Assembly (NCBI GenBank): GCA_930367205.1
Contig: OV884013.1
Location: forward strand, 117,080,869-117,144,868
DNA length: 64,000 nt
From: Acanthosoma haemorrhoidale
Taxonomy: Eukaryota > Arthropoda > Insecta > Hemiptera > Acanthosomatidae
Direction of reading: 5' to 3'
Below are positions 23,103 through 35,287 of this stretch, one piece after another. A model generated the notes under the pieces. It saw nothing but the letters and a program-made list of their open reading frames with translations, did not search any database and was not told the DNA's origin. Numbering within the stretch: the stretch's first letter is position 1; each line of letters begins with the position of its first letter. The position numbers and the translations under genes were made by a program.

Positions 23103-23639
23103 ATACTAAATTTCAATTACAATTCGAGTCGTCTGCACTTATTCAGAAATTTTATTAATGAACTTAACTTCATGTCATCAAAACGTATAAATTAATTAAT
23201 AATATTGGTTTTAATAAAAAACATCAGATCCCAAGTTTTTTTTCTGCTACTGCTTAAAACATTTTTATACCGTTCCAAAAACGTTAAGAAGAAAAATAAT
23301 TGTAAGAAAAACGTCCATAAACCTTTTAAATAAAAGATAGCTGTTACATGAAAATTAAAAATTGTGGCGAACCTGGAAAAAAACACTTTTCGTATACAAT
23401 TATGATACATACCAGGCCGTATTGTAGTAAGTATTATTTTATAGTATTGAGCTACAAGCAGATTTTTTTATTTGAAGATGAGCTATGGTACAAAATTGTA
23501 TTAAAGTGCCTACGAACAAAAAAAAAAGTAACGAAAATTAAAAATAAGAAGAAAAATTAAGTGTGAAGTTCTAGCCCAAAAGGAAGAATGTAATGGTACC
23601 GACCTTGCAGAGGCAAAGTCAAACGCTATTTTCGCAATC
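23103..23639. other. A+T-rich spacer
   Basis: Short frames only (70-72 codons on each strand), with no recognisable feature. Confidence 0.4.
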
Positions 23640-23858
23640 GAGATAATTCCAAGCATTCTTCACTCAAGGTGCCAGTGTTTATCTAAAGAGATTGTCGGGA
23701 AATGGTAAGCTAAATATGGACCGAAAATTATATTGAACCCATGGTGTTAAAGCAGGAAGTAATCACAGCCATGGGTAGATTGGAGGCTGGTATAACAGCA
23801 ATGATTGTATATTCTAAATAATAACGAACAAATATATAGTTGTATTCGATGATTGGTT
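23640..23858. repeat. Second copy of segment B
   Basis: Near-identical to 18089-18312 (aattccaagcattcttcact, then ggtgttaaagcaggaagta, then tcgatgattggttgtac). It begins at the same gag where A' stops and runs straight into array 2. Confidence 0.85.
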
Positions 23859-25345
23859 GTACAAATTTGACATAGATATTATCAAATGGACAAATTTGAC
23901 GTACATATTACCAAATGGGCAAGTTTGACGTATAAATTACCAAATGGACAAAGTGGACGAAAATAATACCAAGTGTACAAATTTGACGTAGATATTACCA
24001 AATGGAAAAATTTGACATACATATTACCAAATAGGCAAATTTGACATTCATATTACCAATTGGGATAATTTGACATTCATATTACCAAGTGTACTAATTT
24101 GACATATATAATACCAAATGTACAAACTTACGTAGATATTACCAATTGGACAAATTTGACATTCATATTACCAATTGGGCAAATTTGACATTCATATTAC
24201 CAAATGTACAACAAAATTGACGTACATATTACCATGTGTACAAATTTGACATTCATATTACCAAGTGTACAAATTTGACATATATATTACCAAATGTACA
24301 AACTTGAGGTAGATATTACCAAATGTACAAAATTGAGGTAGATATTACCAAATGGACAAATTTGACATTCATATTACCAATTGGGCAAATTTGACATTCA
24401 TATTACCAATTGGGATAATTTGACATTCATATTACCATGTGTACAAATTTGACATTCATATTACCAAGTGTACAAATTTGACATATATATTACCAATTGG
24501 ACAAATTTGACATTCATATTACCAATTGGGCAAATTTGACATTCATATTACCAATTGGGCAAATTTGACATTCATATTACCAACTGGGCAAATTTGACAT
24601 TCATATTAACAAATTTACAACAAACTTGACGTACATATTACCATGTGTACAAATTTGACATTCATATTACCAAGTGTACAAATTTGACATATATATTACC
24701 AAATGTACAAACTTGAGGTAGATATTACCAAATGTACAAACTTGAGGTGGATATTACCAAATGGACAAATTTGACATTCATATTACCAATTGGGCAAATT
24801 TGACATTCATATTACCAAGTGTACAAATTTGACATATATATTACCAAATGTACAAACTTACGTAGATATTACCAATTGGACAAATTTGACATTCATATTA
24901 CCAATTGGGCAAATTTGACATTCATATTACCAAATGTACAACAAACTTGACGTACATATTACCATGTGCACAAATTTGACATTCATATTACCAAGTGTAC
25001 AAATTTGACATATATATCACCAAATGTACAAACTTGAGGTAGATATTACCAAATGTACAAACTTGAGGTAGATATTACCAAATGGACAAATTTGACATTC
25101 ATATTACCAATTGGGCAAATTTGACATTCATATTACCAAATGTACAACAAACTTGACGTACATATTACAATGTGTACAAATTTGACATTCATATTACCAA
25201 TTGGGCAAATTTGACATTTATATTACCAAATGTACAAACTTGACGTAGATGTTACCAAATGGACAAATTTGACATTCATATTACCAAATGGACAAATTTG
25301 ACGTACATATTACCATGTGTACAAATTTGACGTAGATATTACCAA
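23859..25345. repeat. 29-bp minisatellite array 2 with higher-order pattern
   Basis: About 50 units related to array 1 but dominated by accaattgggcaaatttgac, accaagtgtacaaatttgac and accaaatgtacaaacttgag types followed by attcatatt or gtagatatt. Ordered runs of types recur. The accatgtgtac type starts near 24231, 24434, 24640, 24961 and 25311, spaced at about 203-206 bp (seven units), 321 bp or multiples, which shows amplification of blocks and not only single units. Confidence 0.9.
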
Positions 25346-27384
25346 TACAAAAATACATAAATTAAAATATAACGTCTAGGGTGCACTTATCCGGTGGGCT
25401 AGGTGACGAGTAAATTCAGGAAGAACCGAATATGGTCAATATTTTGGTGGCTTAATGATTCTTAGGGTAAGATGGGAGCCGTTAGCCCACATGAATAGAC
25501 ATGAGTGACCTGCCTTTGTAATGTGCGTCCGAAAAAAACAAACATTGTCACACCATTTTCCCTTCGTAGAAGGATTAGAACTAACTCGAAATCATGTCAA
25601 ATGTCAACGCAATGAAGAGTTTATTCAAGGTTGCGAAAACGGTTTTTTTTACACTAATAGTCCAATGAATCTCCAAAATATAATACATATTATTAATCAT
25701 GATGTTTGGAAAATTAATTTAATTTTATATTTAGTAATAACTGACTAGTAATAATTATTCATTCAAGCTCTATTTAAAACTAGGGATGCAGTATGCAATA
25801 CATACAAAAAAATTGTTTGATGACTTTTCGTGACTGCAGCCCATTAAAGTCCAAACATACATTACATATAATATTAGTTATGGAGTCAAAATCTTTAATT
25901 TAGTAGTCCACTCGGTATGGTCCAAGATTCTTTTTTATTACTGAGTGGTTCATTTAAGACCACTGATTACTTTAATGGTAATCATAGCCAAGGCATGGAA
26001 CTACAAAATATTATGCCATTAAACAGCATGGGTTGTTAAAATTGCAAACAGGATGATAATGTAAACTTAAATGACTTTTTTCTAATTGTAGTTTAAAAAT
26101 CTAGAGAGACCAAAATACGAATTAGTTTTGATAAAATTAACAAAACTCTCAAAGAATGATTTGAGTCCATAAGTATAAATACAGAATATTCTATTGGAGT
26201 AGTTTTATCGTTAAGAATGAGGGTTAAAGAGATTAGGGATTACATTAAGGATAGGTCCACGCTTAGATGAGGCGTAAGCACGCTTCAATACAGCACCTCT
26301 TAATACACTTTATAATACACTTTATAATACCTCTTAATATGACTGTAGGTTCGGACAAGTCCCCCGCCTTTTGACCTAAGTTAAATACTTATTAATAGAG
26401 GAATGCTTGTTTTGTGCTTGATTCCTCCTTGATCATTTCCGAATAAGTATTATTTCAACATCACTTCACCGAAGGACAGCTACCTGGCTTACGCTTGAGT
26501 GTGGGTGGAGACAAAGCTATCCCCTCACAGACATTCAGCATTAACATACAAGGAAGAACGCGGGGCGGGTGTTACCGTATGTCTTCCTGCGGCCCGCGAT
26601 CTGTCCCAACAAAAACCGCCCGGGCCGACTCAATGCTGAGGAGGTGGGGTCGCTTCTCGGTATTAAAATGAATAAAAGATGCCACACGGAGTCGAGTTTT
26701 ATCCGGTCTTATAGTCGTCTTTCCGTTTCGGCTCGTGTTCAGAAAAAAAATATAAAATAAAACAAAAAACAAAAAAACAGTAACAAAAACCTAACATGAC
26801 AAAAAACACGTGTCGTACAAACGCTCTCGACTACCGGCCTTGTTTAAATATTCTTTGGTATTACACAATACACGCGCTGCATTTCGTATTTATTTTCAGA
26901 TACTCGCTCACCTTTCGGTCACCAACGATAAAGTAAATTTTGTTACAACGCTAATCTGCCGATTTAAAAAAAAAAAAATTGTACTTTTGCCCCGGAATAA
27001 AAATAAATATTTATGGCCAGACAAAGTGACTATTTATACTTTGGGGTTTGAGAAATATTGCATACGAGGACCACTTATACCCTTGGATCCTTCACCAGGT
27101 TTGTAAAGGGAAATACATGGCATAATTCTCATCCTTTCACAAAATGGAGTGGGATTCAGGCTTTAGGGAGCACAAACGCTTTTCTTTAATTATTCACCTC
27201 TGATAAAAATTATATTCATTATATAATATAGCGCATCCCTACAATTAGTTTTCTTAAGACAGTGGTCTTGGAGGCTAAACCACGTTTTCAAGTATCTTAA
27301 AATTAAATTAATAGGATAGAAGATAAGTGTTAATATCAGAATAAAATAAATTGTGTGTAGACAAGAAAGAAGTATTATATTTAT
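25346..27384. other. 2-kb spacer
   Basis: A short imperfect repeat of aatacactttat lies near 26305-26345. The block 26500-26730 is G+C-richer with opposing 63-66 codon frames. A 98-codon frame at 26810-27106 has no recognisable domain. No gene is supported. Confidence 0.4.
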
Positions 27385-28170
27385 AGAGTGTCCCAGAATT
27401 AAAGCAAGATTTGATTTAAACATAAAACACAGTTTTTTTGAAACTTTTGTGTTATTTTTTATTCAACTATAAAGTAAATAGGATAGGGTTATTTATGGAA
27501 TAACACAACGGGCAAATTGCCTCCACGACTTTGCTGGCACACACGCACTCTTTTCTTGAAATTTTTCATGACCATTTGGCATAAATGTGGTTGAATTTCG
27601 TTGATGCCAACGATGATAGGGCCAATTCTGATCACCGGAACGAGAGAGTACACGACCTGGAAATGTCTCATGCAGTATTTGAATTGTTTCATGGGCTGTA
27701 TGGCATGTGGCACCATCTTGTAGAAACCACATATTGGCCACATCAATATCATCCAATTTCGGCACAAAGAACTGTGTTTACGATGCCGAATTGATGTTCC
27801 TGGATTTTCAACAACACTCTCACGCACTTCTTCGATATTGACATTTGAACGGCTGGTTTTTGGACGACCAGTGTGTTTAGTGTCTCCAACTGATCCATTC
27901 TCCCTAAATTTTTCAATTAACCTCTTCCCAGTTGATGAAGTCAGAACACTATTCCGACCATATCTCGTATGAAGTTTTTGAACTACGCCGCCAAACTTTT
28001 ATTATTTTTGAGATAATGTTCAAAAATAAACACGTTGTTCTATCGTGTAACACTCCATTTTTACTAACCCTAAACTGTCAGCTGTCAAATTGTTTTTTTT
28101 AGGGTTGCCAGCACTTTACTGCACAAATGGCGGCAAATTCAAATCTTTAGTTTATTCTGAGACATCCTTT
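27385..28170 (-). mobile_element. ITm-1 element, non-autonomous, minus strand
   Basis: Both terminal repeats are recognisable (agagtgtcccagaatta at left, tattctgagacatccttta at right). On the minus strand the DNA-binding half and the C-terminal half lie in different frames, joined at the shared family junction (RKHSSLCRNW followed by out-of-frame sequence). It also lacks the segment encoding the last catalytic aspartate, jumping from GDQNWP to the NEIQPHLCQM region. Decayed and inactive. Confidence 0.85.
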
Positions 28171-28762
28171 ACAAACAAAAGTACATGAGTTCCTATTTGG
28201 CTACGTATTATAATTGTTTCCTGTTTACAAAAACTATTCCAACAAATTCGTATAGCCAAAGCTTAAATGACTAGCCCCTCATAGAGGGATTTTCTTTCTA
28301 CGTTGTTTAAAACAACCAATGAGTAATGATGAAAGTTCTGAGTTCAAATCACTACAGGTACCTTAATATAATTTGGAGGCTCCAGTCAGGGAGGCTTTTC
28401 TAATTCTTTATGGAAGTAAGACAGTTATTATAAATTTATCAAAACAAAATAAAAGAAAACTGGTTGGTATTTTTTCCTTTCTATGCGTTCCAGATTATTT
28501 TTTTACCCATGCCTACCTGTATTACTAGAAACTTTGTACTTTGTGATGTCGATCTTATTGGCGGAGTTACAATAATATTAATGCTCCATGTTTTTTTGTA
28601 GACGTTTGAAAGTTTATGAACTTTTAGATGGAAATTGTAACGTTCAAGGCATGGGCTTTGTGTTCCTAATGCCTTCTATTGAGCGATTAGTCATTATATT
28701 TGATAGTTGTTTTAGATATTATCTATAATATATTAAAACTACCATGGTATACGAATCAACTA
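28171..28762. other. Spacer between two opposed ITm-1 copies
   Basis: A+T-rich, with no gene. It ends with the TA target dinucleotide of the next element. Confidence 0.45.
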
Positions 28763-29616
28763 AAGGGTGACCCAGAATTAACGCAAGATTTGAATTTGCC
28801 GCTATTTGTGCAGTAAAGTGCTGGCAGTTCTAAACAATTTGGCAGCTAACAGTTTAGGGTTAGTAAAAATGGAGCTTTGTAAGATAGAACAACGTGTCTT
28901 TATTGTTGAACATTATCTCAAAAATAACAAAAGTGTGGCGGCCGCAGTTCGAAAATTTTATACAAAATATGGTCGGAATAGTGTTTTGACTTCATCAACT
29001 GTGAAGAGATTAATTGAAAAATTTAGGGAGACTGGATCAGTTGGAGACACTAAACACACTGGTCGTCCAAAAACCAGCCGTTCAAATGTCAATATCGATA
29101 CAGTGCGTGAGAGTGTTCACATCAATTCGGCGTCGTAAACACAGTTCTTTGTGCCGAAATTGGATGATATTGATGTAGCCAATATGTGTTTTCAACAAGA
29201 TGGTGCTACATGTCACACAGCCCATGAAACAATTCAAATGCTACATGAGACATTTCCAGGTCGTGTAATCTCTTGTTTCGGTGATCAGAATTGGTCCCCT
29301 TAGATCGTGTGATTTAAGACCTTTAGATTTATTTTTATGGGGTTATTTGAAGTCAAAGGTGTATGTCAACAAGCCCACATACACCCGTGCATGAAAAGAA
29401 GAAATTCAACGCTGCATCAACGAAATTTAACCACATTTATGCCAAATGGTCATGGAAAATTTCGACAAAAGAGTGCGTATGTGCCAGCAAAGTCCGATGT
29501 GTTATTCCATAAATAACCCTATCCTATTTACTTTATAATTCAATAAAAAAATAACAACAAAAATATTAAAACTGTGTTTTCTATTTAAATCAAATCTTGC
29601 GTTAATTCTGGTACAC
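28763..29616 (+). mobile_element. ITm-1 element, non-autonomous, plus strand
   Basis: The left terminus aagggtgacccagaattaac follows TA; the right terminus is degenerate (aattctggtacacac). The frame 28806-29138 (110 codons) retains the whole DNA-binding domain (MELCKIEQRVFIVEHYLKNN, SSTVKRLIEKFRE, GRPKTSR). A loss inside the GVVENPG region shifts the frame before the shared junction. The C-terminal half at 29140-29515 is recognisable but frameshifted. This copy and the one at 27385 form an inverted pair 0.6 kb apart. Confidence 0.85.
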
Positions 29617-30489
29617 ACATATAACATCCACTGAACTACATAATGTAAAAAACTACAAAAACAAAATAGCTCGTTTTCAGCACAGATTCATAAATTAACT
29701 AATGTGGGCCACCTGAAATATTATATCGTAGGATATTACAAGAAAAAAACAAAACAATTTATAATAGCACAGTAAGAACTTTGTTTAAGAAACCATACTT
29801 GTATTGTTACTTATCTTCTTTGTCCATTCCTTTTTTATCTTTAGAAGTTTCAGTTGTTTGGGAGTACTTGGACAAGAGGTCCACTTCTTCCCTTCATAAA
29901 GTTTTGGAAAGCTTCCAAGGCAAATGGGATTCCTCTGTCGGGTATTCATTGTTCTGGCAATCCGTCTCTCCGATTTTATGTCCTCCGCCCCGCTAACAGT
30001 CGAGATATCTTATAGTGCGGGTGCCTTATTCGGTTTGACTATCCACTCAAATTAGAAATAACTTATCCCTAGATGGCTCCGTGAAATCAATACTGCCACG
30101 CGTACTTGTGGGATGGGGACAACTTCTCTTCAGCATTGAGTTTTTTAATCTTCGTTAAAGTTAAGGTTAGCCCTGACCAACGCTCTCCATTTCAATCGGA
30201 AATTATTAATTTATAAAATTAAAAGCCAGGTTGCTTCAATGTGGAACATAGTAAATGAAACAAAAATTAGTTGGGGTGTAACCGCAGCTGCCATTATTAA
30301 TGACTCAGTTCCAAAAGAACAATATTTTAATCTAGTAATCCATTAGGTAGATATATGTTTTATATCCTAGATTAACAAAAGGAATTCTAAATATCCATAC
30401 AATTTTAATAGGTATATATTTGCAGTTCAATAGCTTTCAAACCTCGATGAATACCAAGTATCTGTATATGAATACCTGTTGGTCTGTGA
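29617..30489. other. Spacer
   Basis: The 71-codon frame at 29781-29996 has no recognisable domain. No repeat was found. Confidence 0.4.
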
Positions 30490-30670
30490 GACTAATAAAT
30501 GATGAGACCATTCAAAGAGGGAGAGAGTTCGCCTTTTATCTTCTGTGTTGTATACTTTGGGCAGTCAAGTAGAATAAGCTCTGCAGTTTCCAATACACCA
30601 CGAGGGCGCAACTTTTTCTTGAAACAGTAAAGCTTCTTGTTAGTGTTAATGTGCCCACTAAGCATCTGCA
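30490..30670 (-). pseudogene. LINE C-terminal domain fragment
   Basis: On the minus strand the translation reads LSGHINTNKKLYCFKKK, then GVLETAELILLDCPKYTT. The pattern (L)LSGH ... F ... C-x-x ... ETAEHxLxxCP is the C-terminal segment found after the RT and RNase H-like part of several insect non-LTR elements. One cysteine of the usual zinc-knuckle-like pair seems lost (LRPRG in its place). It is a different lineage from LINE-A and LINE-B. Confidence 0.55.
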
Positions 30671-31139
30671 TAATGTATTCGGCGAACTACATCTGGAAGA
30701 AACCCAAATGTGTTCCTGCCCTAGCTTGAATTTATTATTTGTTATCAGATCGGATATATTTAATAGCAGGATTCAAGAAGCTGTCTGGCTAAGCAGTGGG
30801 ATGTTGATACAACAACTCACCACTCCTATGTGGTGTTGATAAAGAAACTTAAGTCAAGTGTTATGCTTCACGCTTGTTAATGGTTTAGTTATGACTGCGA
30901 AAACGTTTTAAAAGATAATTCTAATGGATTTTTGTAATTATTGCTTACCAACGTGCTAACACACATTACATTCATCAGGGTGTCCAGGATTTACTCAGTA
31001 TGATGGGGAAATGTCCATTTTTTAAATATTAGGTAATTTATGAATTCTCCTGATGATTATTTGGAGCATTAGTTGAAACTACCATGCAGATCATCATGCC
31101 TCTAAAAGTTGAGTTAAACTGGTGAGCATGATGTTTATG
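30671..31139. other. A+T-rich spacer
   Basis: No gene or repeat recognised. Confidence 0.4.
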
Positions 31140-31830
31140 CCGGATTTAATAACTTATTATAATTATAGTGTCGGGAGTTATCAGATGTGCGAGTCCCCAA
31201 AGATGGGGAGGAGACGCCCACCATGGGCTAGGGTCGCTACAACCTCTAGCCGCCGTCCGGCGAGCGCCAAGTAAGAGATAATATGAGGTGGACCTGTGGT
31301 ATTTCACGTCTGCTGGCGGCCTAGTCGGCGGGCAGCTTAATTCGTTTTGATCTGGCTCCATAACATCTTAGAAAAAGCACTATGTTCAAGAGATGAGGAA
31401 CAGGGCGGTTTATAGGTAGTTTATGAGGTCTTGGAATGACCATGAATTCACACTCGGTATCTAAGTGTAGGCGAAAACCGTCCGGATCCCAAATGCGAGT
31501 GTGAACCGGAGACAAGCCGACTGGATTGCCGTGGGAGACGCTACTAGGTAAAGTTTGTAGGGCCATGGCAACCGTCGTCCGCGAGGGAGAGGTCTCTCCC
31601 AAGGAGGTGCTAGTTTTAGCAAACGAAGGCAGATATTCCCACTAGGAAGGTGTGGGGTCTGACAACGCCGGACTAAAACATAGCGAGATAGCGAGGCTAG
31701 GAGAAAGAGATGCAAAGGTAGTTGAATGAGAAGGCCATGGTTTGAGTAGAGCAGCAAGCGCCAGTGCAGAGAGAGAGGTGTTCCAAGTGCTGGTTCTGTA
31801 TGTTCTGTGATCTGCCCCAATACGCGGTGG
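31140..31830 (-). other. G+C-richer block downstream of a promoter-like site
   Basis: About 0.7 kb of sequence with markedly higher G+C than the surroundings. On the minus strand it lies directly downstream of a TATA-box and CRE-like pair. Overlapping minus frames (31321-31602, 93 codons; 31461-31886, 141 codons) have no recognisable domain, and the longer one starts upstream of the putative TATA box, which argues against it being translated as drawn. It could be the leader or first exon of an unknown transcript, or an LTR-like sequence. I do not recognise it. Confidence 0.35.
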
Positions 31831-31885
31831 TTATATAGGCAGGCTGTTTCCCCCACTAGCTTCTCCCCCTCTCTTACTGACGTCA
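31831..31885 (-). promoter_or_regulatory. Promoter-like TATA box with upstream CRE palindrome
   Basis: On the minus strand a perfect TGACGTCA (31878-31885) lies about 40 bp upstream of gcctatataacc (TATA at about 31832-31838). The spacing suits an RNA polymerase II core promoter with a CREB/ATF-type site. The A+T-rich background makes a chance TATA easy, but the 8-bp CRE and the change to G+C-richer DNA immediately downstream make it more credible. Confidence 0.35.
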
Positions 31886-34732
31886 TAAGCTTTATTATTA
31901 AAATATGGGAACATAACTAAATATTTTCTGGATCGAGAAGAGGGGAACTTCTAATTATTCGTAATTAAGAGTTTGACACAACATATAATTTATAAAAAGA
32001 TATTATATATATTTGATCTGAAGATGAACATTTTTAATTTGATAATCTACTGGCAGTTTAGTCTCATCATATGAGACCCTAAGGGGGTTTTTAACCATTA
32101 AAAGGAACAAATCTTCAGTTGTGGATGGGAATTGGGTGAGGTAGACAGCGCATGTGTATTGCTTGTAATAAGTCACCAGCCCTCTGTGCTCAGAGAATGC
32201 GTGTGTATGAAGATAGGTTGAGAACTTCGATTAGCTGTTTATACACCCCGAGGTCGAGGGTCTCCTACCAGTAACACTTGCGTACATTCCAAATGAACCT
32301 GCTTCCTATCAACTTACCTACAGTCATGGAAGGTGACAGTCGTGTCTTTTATTAATACATTCCACTCTGCGGTAGCTCACTAATTTATATTTAATCACTT
32401 TATATTTTATTATGTTAGATATTTCTCCCATTTTATAATGTCTAAATTGTTATACACACATGTTTAGTTTATATAAACATTAGTAGTGGGTATTTATTTT
32501 CGTTTGAATAAAAAAATTTGGCATTACTGGATGTCGGAATATCCTTAAGCTCACTTTCATGACACGTTCACGTAACAACAGTTAAAAATACATGCAGTTG
32601 AAAATGTAAAAATCCCTGATTTTGAAAAATAATACCAAAAAAGCAAACTTTATTATTTTGGAGTATCCTACTCATTCTGTTTTTGTTTTTTATTTTACCG
32701 TTCTTAAAGGGTGACCTTAAATAATCATAAATACAGTAGTCTACTAAAAATTGGCACAGACGAATGACCTGTCACAACATAAAAATACGCAATGGGTGTG
32801 GAAACGAAATATTTCTAAATCACTGTCACTGCGGTAAGGCGTAATATGAAAATTGTCCTGTAAACGATCTCTTTCACAATTACCTTTTTTTTTTTCATCC
32901 AGTCCCTTCAAAGGTTATTCGGACTCTAGTATTACTTCTCTACACTAAGTAATAAAAATAATTTCATAACATATACTTTTGTTATATAATCCATCGTTTT
33001 TGTGTTCAACTGAAATAATATTATTATTTATTTATGGTTATAATTTAGTTACCTTTCCTGGAAAAATATGATACTTCTATGTAGGTAAAAATCTCACTGC
33101 CGTCCAATAAAAGCTGAGCCCTAAACACTGAGATAGGGAGCACAGTCAACAATTGATGATCCATGAAGCCAGACTAAGCTACCATTAAACTAAGATGCGG
33201 TGGCCTACGGTAGAACGCATAGCATTTACCAGGCGTCATAAGTCAACGTTATGAAACGTGGCGTAAAATCTATAGTTTCGGCTTCCTCGTTCATTGGTGG
33301 GATCCTCAACATCTAACGCGCGTAGTCTAAGGAAGAGTTTATTTCTCCAGGCGCATGGTTCGGTTCAATATAACTCCCAGTAAATTGAGTGGAGAAGTAA
33401 TACTTGAGTCAGGGAATCCGTGAAATACGACGAGCAGTCAGAGATCACAGCGTCAGAGTCTAAAATTTAAATAAACCCATACACTTTCTTTTGTGAAAAC
33501 GATTCAAAATTTTTCTTGAATGAATGAGGAAATATAATTTATACACCTTAATTATTTTAGGTCACTGACCGGTTTTGGAAGACTGAATGCAATGTTTCTT
33601 TTGTGTTGTTTTAAGGGTGTTTATGTTCTGTTGTTATTAATAATTAGACTGTCTACTAGAAAATTACGTTATTATGAAGTACATTTGAAATTGAGTAAGT
33701 ACCGTACCAGCCGTAGTTATTTTTTTACATTTCTGCCTAATTCAAAAGTAACATAAGATTCTTGAGAACGGTCGGATTCGCTTGTATTATAATAATAAAT
33801 TTTATATTTACTTTAAAATGTATTCATGTGAAATTAAATACGATGACGTTGAGAAACAATATAACATGTATATGGGGTATGGCACATCCACATCTGTTAT
33901 GAAAACTTATTAAATGATAATAAGGAAAAGACTTTTTTATTAGGAATACTTTATTTTAGTTGATAAACTATCTTATTGAAAATTATATACAAAAAAAAAG
34001 TCTACTTTAACGACACTAAATTTACGTTTTCTATCGCAGGCTTCCACAGTTTTATTTTTGGAATTTCATTGTATTCATTTTTGCACTGGTGCCTATAAGC
34101 ATTTACTCGTGCAATTAATTAACCAACAGTTTGAGTTAGAACCTTGTTACAGAATGTTGTCCAATTAATAAGATCACAATGCAAGAATGCAATCAGAATA
34201 AAACAGGCTATGACCTGTGACATATCGGACTACAGAGCTAGCCAGTCACTGGGCGTGGGCCGAAGACACCGCAGAGATCGCGAACGGGGATTACGAAGCA
34301 CCCTCGGGTGTTGTGCAAGGAGGCGATGGGCGCACCCGCGGGTGGTTTATGTGGTATCGGAGATTTGGGTCAGGTCGGTTCCCATGACCTTGCTGCCGGA
34401 CTAGCTTCCTCAGTGAAAGTGCTGCAGGTGCACTACAGCGCTGGATTTGCACTGCTCTTCCCTTGATCCTCTCGTTCAGGGAGCCCTGGAGCACCCCCCC
34501 CCCCCCCCCAAAAAAAGGGATTTTGAAATATATGCATTAGGCTATAATTGACTGGAAATGATCACATAAAGTATTACGTAAACACTGAATCTAGTTAAAT
34601 ATATCAAATAAACAGGATAGTTGCTTCAAACTACAAGCAGCCTAGTAATTTGCTGCTGCGATTCAGCTCATTCTTCAAATATTCAATATATTCCTATATT
34701 TATAATTTAAATGTTTTCTAACCAAAAAAAAA
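31886..34732. other. 2.8-kb spacer
   Basis: Mostly A+T-rich. The block 34195-34490 is G+C-richer and carries opposing frames (34144-34404, 86 codons; 34291-34494 minus, 67 codons) without recognisable domains. A poly(C) run next to poly(A) lies at about 34494-34517. No gene is supported. Confidence 0.45.
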
Positions 34733-34779
34733 GAATTTGAAATAAAAGTTGGTTGGAAGAGCTCTCCTAGAGGATTAAG
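34733..34779 (+). repeat. Left copy of 47-bp direct repeat
   Basis: Sequence gaatttgaaataaaagttgg then ttggaagagctctcctagag and gattaag. The partner at 35288-35334 differs at 2 of 47 positions. The pair brackets the ITm-1 fragment at 34780-35287. Confidence 0.9.
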
Positions 34780-35287
34780 ACATGCAGTTTTTAGTATTTT
34801 TGTTGTTATTTATTTATTGAATTATAAAGTAAATAGGATAGGGTTATTTATGGAATAACACATCGGGCAAACGGCCTCCACCACTTTGCTGGCACATATG
34901 CACTCTTTTGTCGAAATTTTCCATGACCATTTGGCATAAATGTGGTTGAATTTCCTCTTTTAATGCACGGGTGGATGTGGGCTTGTTGACATACACCTTT
35001 GACTTTAAATAACCCCATAAAAAGAAATCTAAAGGTGTTCAATCACACGATCTAGGGGGCCAATTCTGATCACCGAAACGAGAGAGTACACGACCTGGAA
35101 ATGTCTCATGCAGTATTTGAATTGTCTCATGCAGTATTTGAATTGTCTCAGGCAGTATTTGGATTGTCTCAGGCAGTATTTGAATTGTCTCATGCAGTAT
35201 TTGAATTGTCTCAGGCAGTATTTGAATTGTCTCATGCAGTATTTGAATTGTCTCATGCAGTATTTGAATTGTCTCATGGGCTCATGG
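34780..35287 (-). mobile_element. ITm-1 fragment lacking both termini
   Basis: Minus-strand C-terminal half of the ITm-1 transposase. From the inner end it covers the HETIQILHET region (expanded), FPGRV, GDQNWPP, a mutated CD-stop-TPLDFF, and the 3' region down to cagtttttag. Neither terminal inverted repeat is present and the DNA-binding half is absent. Frameshifts and a stop break the frame. It sits exactly between two 47-bp direct repeats. Confidence 0.85.
35104..35271 (-). repeat. 21-bp in-frame tandem expansion inside transposase sequence
   Basis: Eight consecutive units of tctcatgcagtatttgaattg (three carry agg in place of atg), followed by a partial ninth. Other family members have a single unit. 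Read in the transposase sense each unit encodes the heptad TIQILHE or a variant, so the frame is preserved through the expansion. Apparent frames on both strands across it are repeat artefacts. Confidence 0.95.

Noticed and set aside
19583..23639. The 4-kb block as a CACTA or Harbinger transposon because of a 3-bp flank
   Set aside because: No matching terminal inverted repeats and no transposase were found; a 3-bp flank match is easily coincidental.
18300..25345. CRISPR-like array of 29-bp units
   Set aside because: Units are contiguous with no unique spacers, the sequence is eukaryotic in character and there are no cas genes. It is a minisatellite.
31461..31886. 141-codon minus-strand frame as a gene
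   Set aside because: It starts upstream of the putative TATA box and has no recognisable domain. It is retained only as part of the unexplained G+C-rich block.
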